The notes beneath the pieces are model-generated. The model worked only from the letters and a program-made list of their open reading frames with translations, did no database searches and was not told the DNA's origin. A program made the translations under genes and the position numbers. This document shows, one piece after another, positions 58,547 to 64,000 of a stretch of DNA of 64,000 bases; position 1 is the stretch's first letter; each line of letters begins with the position of its first letter. The stretch lies in assembly GCA_017645765.1 (NCBI GenBank), contig JAGCNV010000097.1, positions 1 through 64,000 on the forward strand, given 5' to 3'. The DNA is from a bacterium. Lineage in GTDB: Bacteria; UBP6; UBA1177.

Positions 58547-59727
58547 TGAAAGTAGTTTCAATCACAACGGCATTTCCGAGAAGCGATTCCGACGTTCTGA
58601 TTCCGTGGATAATCCGTCTTATCAATCTTTTAAAAGAGAAGGGCGTTGAAACCGGCATTTTCACTTCGTCATACTGCGGAAGAAAAAGCGAAATCAGCAA
58701 CAATATCAATGTATTCCGATTCAGATACTTTTTCAGGAAGTGGGAAAAATTAAGCCACGACATGTCGGTTCCCGAAAAGCTGAAAAGCAATAAATTCTAT
58801 TTTCTGGTTCTGCCGTTTTTCATGATTTTCGGAATGATTTCGGCCAGAAAATTCGCCAAAAATAACGATTTTGACCTGATTCACGTCCATTTTCCGTTTC
58901 CGCTCGCCCTTTTCGGGATTGCGATGAAACGGGTTTCAAAAAAACCGCTTGTTATGACATGCCACGGAAGTGAAGTGAATATGGCGAAAAAAAATCCGAT
59001 TTTTAGAAAAATCTTTAACTTCATGCTGAAACATGCCGATTTTATTACGGTAAATTCAACTTTTATGAAAAATGAAGTCGAAAAAATAATTCAAGACAAA
59101 AATATAGAAATAATTCCGATGGGAGCCGGAATCGGCAAAATTTTCGAAAAAGTTGCTGAAAAGAAACGAGAAACAAAGATAAGCCTTCTTTTCGTAGGGC
59201 GTCTAATTGAAGTAAAAGGCACAAAATATCTCATTGATGCCGTAAAATTGCTTGATCCGGGCAAGTTTGAGCTTCATATCGCCGGAGACGGTCCGGAAAG
59301 AGAAAATTTAGAAAAAAACGCGCCTGAAAATGTTATTTTTCACGGTTATCAGACAGGAAAAAATCTCGAAGAGCTCTATCTTAATGCCAACATTTTCGTT
59401 CTTCCTTCGATTGTGGATGATGCAGGATATACCGAAGGTCTTGGAACGGTTCTTCTTGAAGCCGCCAACTTTTCGATTCCTTCGATCGGAACAAATGTCG
59501 GAGGGATTCCCGATATAATAATTGACGGAAAAACAGGGCTTCTGGTTCCGCAAAAAGATTCCGCCGCTCTTGCCGACGCGATAAAAACTCTTGCCGAGGA
59601 CAAAATGTTGTGCGGAAAATTGACGGAAAACGCTCAGAAACACTTGAAAGACAACTTTTCATGGGAAGTCATAACGGAAAAGTTTTTCGAAATTTACTCA
59701 AAAGCAACGTCTCAAAATAATATTTAA
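58546..59727 (+). CDS. GT4 family glycosyltransferase
   Basis: GT-B fold retaining transferase. The start at 58546 overlaps the upstream stop by one base (TGATG) and gives MKVVSITTAFPRSDSDVLIPW. An earlier in-frame ATG at 58465 is inside the previous gene. The 393-residue protein has DLIHVHFPFPLALFG, PLVMTCHGSEVNMAKK, LLFVGRLIEVKGTKYLIDAV, LHIAGDGPER and the E-x7-E motif EGLGTVLLEAANFSIPSIGTNVGGIPDII. The donor is a nucleotide-activated sugar, unknown which. This gene and the GT2 before it are probably cotranscribed. Confidence 0.92.
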   Translation: MKVVSITTAFPRSDSDVLIPWIIRLINLLKEKGVETGIFTSSYCGRKSEISNNINVFRFRYFFRKWEKLSHDMSVPEKLKSNKFYFLVLPFFMIFGMISARKFAKNNDFDLIHVHFPFPLALFGIAMKRVSKKPLVMTCHGSEVNMAKKNPIFRKIFNFMLKHADFITVNSTFMKNEVEKIIQDKNIEIIPMGAGIGKIFEKVAEKKRETKISLLFVGRLIEVKGTKYLIDAVKLLDPGKFELHIAGDGPERENLEKNAPENVIFHGYQTGKNLEELYLNANIFVLPSIVDDAGYTEGLGTVLLEAANFSIPSIGTNVGGIPDIIIDGKTGLLVPQKDSAALADAIKTLAEDKMLCGKLTENAQKHLKDNFSWEVITEKFFEIYSKATSQNNI

Positions 59728-59787
59728 TTTTATTGATGTTTTTTTGTATTGTGGTAAAAATCACCGTTTTTTGAAAAAGGAGAGCAG

Positions 59788-61530
59788 ATGAAAATAGAGC
59801 TTACCGCTTCGATTCTTCTCGATATGCTTGAAGAATACTCGGTGATAAACAAAAACCAGAAAGAGCTGATTCTTTCAAGGCGTGACTACTACGAGTCAAT
59901 GTTTCAGAACAACTTCCGCAGGGAACCTTTCGTTACAGAACTTGTCGCTTTTGCGTGCGAAAGTGAAAAAATCAAGTGCGACGAAGAACAGCTTCTGAAG
60001 TTGATTGCGGCGCGCAGTGGCTGCGAATACATCGTTATCGACCCGCTTAAAATCGATTCACAGCTTGTAGTCAAGATGATAAGCGCCAAATACGGCAAAC
60101 TGAACAGGCTCATTCCGCTTTACAAAGAAGGCGATGCTCTTGTCGTCGCAATGGCTGATCCTTTCAGAATGGATCTCATCGACCAGCTTTCGACAAGCTG
60201 CGCCTGCGAAATAATCCCGGTCGCCGCTTCGGCAAGGGAAATCGAAAAAACCATTGACGATCTTTTCGGTTTCAAAAAGTCGATAAAAGCGGCCGCCGAA
60301 GACAACGCAAAAGAAAACTACAACAATCTGGAAAACCTCACCGGCCTTGGTCAGGCTAAAAATATGGACGACAAGCATATAATCAATGCTGTCGACTATA
60401 TGTTGAAATACGCGATCGAGCAGGAGGCGAGCGACATCCACATCGAGCCGAAACCTGCGGAAACTTTGATCCGCTTCAGACTTGACGGCGTTCTTCACAC
60501 TATTTATTCGTTTCCTTCCGAGGCACATCTTCCGTTTATCAGCCGTCTCAAAATGCTTGCAAAAATGGATATCGCCGAAAAAAGAAGACCGCAGGACGGC
60601 AGAATCAAAGTCCTTACCGAAACTGGGCAGACAGTTGAACTCCGTGCCAGCACGATTCCCGTAGTCAGCGGCGAAAAAATGGTCCTCAGAATTTTGGAAT
60701 CTGGAAATTTTATCAAAGATATCAGTAATATAGGTTTTACAGACGAACAGAAGAAATCTTTCGAAGAGGCGATGAAAAAATCCTACGGGATGGTGCTCGT
60801 CACCGGTCCTACAGGAAGCGGAAAATCGACTACGCTTTACTCCACTTTGAAAACTATGGCTTCTCCTGAAATAAACATTATTTCCGTCGAAGACCCGATC
60901 GAAATCGTTATCAACGAAATCAACCAGATGGGTGTAAACGTCAAAGCGGGAATCACTTTTTCAAGCGCTCTGCGCCACATTTTAAGGCAGGATCCCGACA
61001 TCGTTATGATAGGCGAAATCCGTGACAAAGAGACTGCCGCAAACGCCGTTCAGGCTGCTCTTACCGGACACTTAGTGCTTTCGACTCTCCACACGAACGA
61101 CACTGCGACCGCAGTTGAAAGACTCGGGGATCTGGGAGTCGAACCTTTCCTTATCGCAAGCGTTCTCAACGCCGTCGTTGCCCAGAGGCTTGTCAGAAGA
61201 GTCTGCCCGCACTGCGCATATACCCGCGAAATGACCGAGGAAGAAAAAATAACACTTCATCTCCCGCTTGAACACACTTACAAAATCAGGGATTCCGAAG
61301 GATGCGTAAAATGCCGCTTTACCGGCTACAAAGGAAGAACTGCGATAGTTGAATACATGCCGGTAACGGCAAAAATGCGCTCACTGATTTCATCGGGCGC
61401 AACTACCGAAGAACTCAGAAACAACGCTGTTATGGACGGAATGATGACTTTGAAAGAGGCGGCGATCCGCAAACTTGCCGACGGAGTCACGACTTTCAGC
61501 GAAATCGTAAAAGCACTTTACTATGATTGA
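59788..61530 (+). CDS. pilB: Type IV pilus/type II secretion assembly ATPase (PilB/GspE)
   Basis: Hexameric ATPase that powers pilus extension or pseudopilus assembly. The 580-residue protein has an N-terminal MshEN-like domain (MKIELTASILLDMLEEYSVINKNQKELIL, then LIPLYKEGDALVVAMADP), Walker A GPTGSGKSTTLY near residue 340, Asp box EDPIEIVINEINQMGVN, Walker B DIVMIGEIRD near 404, HTND (His box) and a four-cysteine zinc site (CPHC near 472 and CVKC near 506). GGAGAG precedes the ATG. No other pilus gene is in the window. It could assist the same motility system as the FrzS-like protein. Confidence 0.94.
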   Translation: MKIELTASILLDMLEEYSVINKNQKELILSRRDYYESMFQNNFRREPFVTELVAFACESEKIKCDEEQLLKLIAARSGCEYIVIDPLKIDSQLVVKMISAKYGKLNRLIPLYKEGDALVVAMADPFRMDLIDQLSTSCACEIIPVAASAREIEKTIDDLFGFKKSIKAAAEDNAKENYNNLENLTGLGQAKNMDDKHIINAVDYMLKYAIEQEASDIHIEPKPAETLIRFRLDGVLHTIYSFPSEAHLPFISRLKMLAKMDIAEKRRPQDGRIKVLTETGQTVELRASTIPVVSGEKMVLRILESGNFIKDISNIGFTDEQKKSFEEAMKKSYGMVLVTGPTGSGKSTTLYSTLKTMASPEINIISVEDPIEIVINEINQMGVNVKAGITFSSALRHILRQDPDIVMIGEIRDKETAANAVQAALTGHLVLSTLHTNDTATAVERLGDLGVEPFLIASVLNAVVAQRLVRRVCPHCAYTREMTEEEKITLHLPLEHTYKIRDSEGCVKCRFTGYKGRTAIVEYMPVTAKMRSLISSGATTEELRNNAVMDGMMTLKEAAIRKLADGVTTFSEIVKALYYD

Positions 61531-61544
61531 TAAACGAGGTGAAA

Positions 61545-62765
61545 ATGAAAAAAAGTCTTAAAATCTACATATTTACGGCACTGTTCACCGCATTTGCGCT
61601 TGTTTCGTGCAGCAACAATATCGAAGGTTTCGAGACTAGCGACAGAATGATCTCGCTTACGACTTTCAACGCAAAAATGACTGACGACCTTGCATTTAAA
61701 AGTAAAAGATTCAAGAAAATGAGAACTGTTCTGGCCGAAAATTCGAGCGATATTCTCTGTGTTCAGGATCTTTACAGCAACAAAGTCCTTGACGAAGTCC
61801 GTAAAATGCTGAAAAACGATTACGGTTATGAATACGCGCTTTACGCAAAAACGAGCAACGAAGACGAAGACCTTGAATCCACCGAGGCTCAGACGATTCC
61901 CGCCTCGTGTTCGATGAATGACCTTATGCCGGTAATTTCCTGCGTTATGCAGAATTGTCCGGACTACGATGCGACATGTATTTTACAGAGCTGCTGGCAA
62001 AGTTTCCTTGAAGTTCCCGATGAGTGCAGAAACTGTCTGCTTAGCAACGGAATTGATACTATTGCAAACGGAGACTACATGGAAATTCTCGAAAAATGCC
62101 AGCAGGACACAAAGATTCCGGCAAAAAAACTTGAATACGAATTTTCGGGAAACAGCGGGGTTCTTCTTGCGTCAAAACTTCCAATGTCGAATAAAACTCC
62201 AGTAAAATTAAGATCTTTTGGGAGAATGAGAACCGCCGTTGCGGCGACAGTCACAAAAGACGGAATCGGCAAAATTCAGGTTATCTGCACGGGTCTTTCG
62301 CCATTGAGCGAAGTTGAATACGACGGTTTCGGAGAAAGCTGGGAAGACGAACAGCTGACACAGATCGGGCAGATCCTTGCGATCCCTGTTGCCGACGACG
62401 TTGTTCAGCGCATAATTTTAGGCGATTTTGACGGCAATCTTGCAGCAGGAAACATCCGTGAAAACAATTCTGCACCGGTCGCACTTCTCGAAGAAAACGG
62501 CTGGTATGACCCGTATTTTGATGTCGAACCGAAAGAGGAACTCGACTGTACAGTGTGCCCAGAAAATCCTTTCGTTTCGGACGAAGCACAGGAATCTGTT
62601 CCCGACCACATTTTCTTTTTGGAGAAAAAAGGATACAAATTTGCAACTGAAAGAATTTTTCTGAACGAATTCACCGATTTTGACAAGGAACATCAGACAA
62701 AAACAAGCTATTCCGTCTCCGACCATTACGGAATAACAACCGTCATGACCATGGAAAACAAATAA
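61545..62765 (+). CDS. Lipoprotein with endonuclease/exonuclease/phosphatase (EEP) fold and a Cys-rich insert
   Basis: The start at 61545 follows CGAGG and gives MKKSLKIYIFTALFTAFALVSC, a lipoprotein signal (Cys 22). An earlier in-frame ATG at 61527 overlaps pilB. The EEP order is visible: TTFNAKM, SDILCVQDLY (E replaced by Q at the metal-binding position), GVLLASKLPM, QRIILGDFDGN (D-F-D for D-x-N), PDHIFFL and YSVSDHYGITTVM. A Cys-rich insert (CSMNDLMPVIS, CVMQNC, CILQSCW, CRNCLL) lies after about residue 130. The altered acidic residues suggest it may not be a classic nuclease. Surface or periplasmic location is inferred. Confidence 0.72.
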   Translation: MKKSLKIYIFTALFTAFALVSCSNNIEGFETSDRMISLTTFNAKMTDDLAFKSKRFKKMRTVLAENSSDILCVQDLYSNKVLDEVRKMLKNDYGYEYALYAKTSNEDEDLESTEAQTIPASCSMNDLMPVISCVMQNCPDYDATCILQSCWQSFLEVPDECRNCLLSNGIDTIANGDYMEILEKCQQDTKIPAKKLEYEFSGNSGVLLASKLPMSNKTPVKLRSFGRMRTAVAATVTKDGIGKIQVICTGLSPLSEVEYDGFGESWEDEQLTQIGQILAIPVADDVVQRIILGDFDGNLAAGNIRENNSAPVALLEENGWYDPYFDVEPKEELDCTVCPENPFVSDEAQESVPDHIFFLEKKGYKFATERIFLNEFTDFDKEHQTKTSYSVSDHYGITTVMTMENK

Positions 62766-62834
62766 TTTTGACAATTTTTGTGTAAGGATTAAAAAAGCGC
62801 GTCGTTTTGGGTATTATGAAACTTGGAGGATAAA

Positions 62835-63083
62835 ATGGAAAGAAACGAAATTCTGGAACAAGTCATAAAACTGGCAAAAGTTAAACTGGTTCCTAAGAAA
62901 AACATCGAAGTAAAGGAGACTTCGTATTTTCAGGAAGATCTGAACGCCGATTCTATCGATATCACCGATTTTGCAATGGAACTTGAAAATGTCTTCAAAA
63001 TAAAGCTGGACGACAAAGATATGGACAACATCAAAACCATCGGCGATGCGGTCGATCTTATTTACAAAAACCAGCCGAAATAG
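62835..63083 (+). CDS. acpP: Acyl carrier protein
   Basis: Carries acyl chains on phosphopantetheine. The start at 62835 follows GGAGG; a TTG upstream in frame is rejected. The 82-residue protein has DLNADSIDITDFAMELE with the attachment Ser 40 (D-S-I). Usual ACPs have D-S-L; here Leu is replaced by Ile, which is common in dedicated ACPs. It could be the fatty acid ACP or a special one. Confidence 0.88.
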   Translation: MERNEILEQVIKLAKVKLVPKKNIEVKETSYFQEDLNADSIDITDFAMELENVFKIKLDDKDMDNIKTIGDAVDLIYKNQPK

Positions 63084-63141
63084 AACAAAATTTTTTCCTC
63101 AGATTTTCACTGACATTTCTTTAAATTAAATAAAAAATTTA

Positions 63142-63147
63142 TATAAT
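63142..63147 (+). promoter_or_regulatory. Candidate -10 element for gmk
   Basis: AATTTATATAATGGCG carries TATAAT 12 bp before the gmk start at 63159. This would give a very short leader. No good -35 is visible. Confidence 0.35.
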
Positions 63148-63158
63148 GGCGCGGTTTT

Positions 63159-63809
63159 ATGAAAAATGAATCGGAGTTTGCTTTGGACGCCTCAAAACAT
63201 ATTGATCATGGTAAAATTTTCGTTATTTCAGCTCCGTCAGGCGCTGGAAAAACTACTTTGGTAGGACTTTTGCGCGAGCGGTTTCCGCTCCTTGCAGAAT
63301 CTGTTTCATGCACAACGAGAGCACCTCGCGGGAAAGAAGTTAACGGTGTCGATTATTTTTTTCTGTCATCTGATGAGTTTTTTAAGAAAAGAGAGGAGGG
63401 GCTTTTTGCCGAATGGGCCGAAGTTCACGGAAACTTCTACGGAACACCGCTCGATTTTCTGAAGAAACAGCTCGATTCAGGCAAAGACATTATCTGCGAT
63501 ATCGACTATCAGGGCGCGATAAACATCAAAAAAGCTTTTCCGGAAGAAGCAGTCCTCATTCTCGTGCTGCCTCCTTCGATGGAAGAACTCGAATCACGGC
63601 TCCGTTTGCGGGCAACCGATGATCCTGAGGTCATAAAAACGCGGCTTCACAATGCGAAAAACGAGATTCTGCATTATCCGCACTTTGATTTTGTTGTGGT
63701 AAACAATGATCTGAAAGTCGCTGCAGCCCAGCTTTCCGCCATAATTTCGGCACACACCGATTCTTCGATATTCCACAACATGGAGACTATAAAAAAACTT
63801 ACGGAGTAA
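63159..63809 (+). CDS. gmk: Guanylate kinase
   Basis: Phosphorylates GMP to GDP. The 216-residue protein has the P-loop ISAPSGAGKTTLVGLL near residues 23-38, SVSCTTRAPRGKEVNGVDYFFLS (GMP-binding) and GNFYGTPLDF, DIDYQGAINIKK and the lid ELESRLRLRATDDPEVIKTRL. There is a 20-residue N-terminal extension before the usual KIFVIS start. No clear ribosome binding site precedes the ATG, and the extended start may therefore be questioned. Confidence 0.95.
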   Translation: MKNESEFALDASKHIDHGKIFVISAPSGAGKTTLVGLLRERFPLLAESVSCTTRAPRGKEVNGVDYFFLSSDEFFKKREEGLFAEWAEVHGNFYGTPLDFLKKQLDSGKDIICDIDYQGAINIKKAFPEEAVLILVLPPSMEELESRLRLRATDDPEVIKTRLHNAKNEILHYPHFDFVVVNNDLKVAAAQLSAIISAHTDSSIFHNMETIKKLTE

Positions 63810-63810
63810 A

Positions 63811-64000
63811 ATGGACAAAAAAAAGCTGTTCTCCATTTTAAAAAGCGAACTTTACATCAACATTCCCAAAGTCGTCAGACCTGATTCAATAATCCGCGAA
63901 GTTGAAAAACACTCCGGAATAAAAGATCCTGACGAACTTTTTGCAATCACGAGCCGGATTCAGCAGGCAATTGCTATGGCTTCCGCAGCACACAGCGGAA
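63811..64000 (+). CDS. N-terminal part of an unidentified protein (partial)
   Basis: ATG at 63811 follows ACGGAG and lies one base after the gmk stop. The visible 63 codons read MDKKKLFSILKSELYINI, then KVVRPDSIIREVEKHSG and a helical TSRIQQAIAMASAAHSG. No signal peptide and no domain recognised; the gene runs off the right edge. Confidence 0.6.
   Translation, partial: MDKKKLFSILKSELYINIPKVVRPDSIIREVEKHSGIKDPDELFAITSRIQQAIAMASAAHSG

Overview
The window reads as chromosomal DNA of a Gram-negative bacterium. It carries lpxC and lpxA for lipid A, a Wzm/Wzt O-antigen exporter with about twelve glycosyltransferases, several lipobox lipoproteins and a PilB-type ATPase. Three things hint at a deltaproteobacterial or Myxococcota-like relative: a FrzS-like pseudo-receiver coiled-coil protein, an RdgC-like protein, and secreted proteins rich in Cys-x(n)-Cys and W..YL..FP.G.C repeats. 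This placement is inference from families; no marker-gene search was possible. Stops are ordinary TAA/TAG/TGA. A recurrent GCTATAAT hexamer-plus-context sits 30-60 bp before several starts and looks like the housekeeping -10 element.

Layout. 1-3.2 kb: the end of a winged-helix protein with an in-frame 21-bp tandem repeat, then an orphan type I restriction R subunit. 3.2-7.4 kb: truA and three secreted or lipoprotein genes, then a flavin-split-barrel lipoprotein with a second, internal start. 7.4-11.8 kb: a eukaryote-like GT22 mannosyltransferase, then a tightly overlapping operon (RdgC-like, partner, metallo-beta-lactamase, TatD). 11.8-30.2 kb: a surface polysaccharide locus (SGNH hydrolase, wzm, membrane protein, wzt, CDP-glycerol transferase, many GT2s, GT32, GT11 fucosyltransferase, GT-D-like and GT13-like enzymes, a UDP-galactopyranose-mutase-like flavoprotein), interrupted by an AAA/PD-(D/E)XK gene beside a palindromic repeat. 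30.2-34 kb: polA broken by an in-frame ochre codon, then a DUF4143 ATPase. 34-38.4 kb: PAP2 phosphatase, CAT-fold acetyltransferase, and a hipB-hipA-nudC-DUF3795 operon. 38.5-43.8 kb: wlbA, lpxC and lpxA on the minus strand, with an AT-rich two-gene plus-strand module between lpxC and lpxA. 44-49.3 kb: a complete type I restriction-modification operon in R-S-M order, with the relic of another gene between S and M. 49.4-55 kb: copper ATPase with a fused chaperone, RNase J, NfeD and SPFH proteins. 55.1-57.5 kb: tRNA-Leu(CAG), the FrzS-like protein and a small partner. 57.7-64 kb: a second palindromic repeat, two glycosyltransferases, pilB, an EEP-fold lipoprotein, acyl carrier protein, gmk and the start of one more gene.

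Strongest points for follow-up are (1) the two-gene module at 40.6-43.0 kb (DUF4062/TIR-like protein plus a degenerate-nuclease-DUF2971 protein, overlapping by 4 bp), a candidate undescribed defence or effector pair; (2) a C-terminal module of about 40-80 residues shared by glycosyltransferases of different families; (3) the single in-frame stop in polA between polymerase motifs B and C; (4) two genes (flavin-barrel lipoprotein and copA) that keep a strong internal Shine-Dalgarno and start for their C-terminal domain. No stretch longer than about 300 bases lacks a gene.
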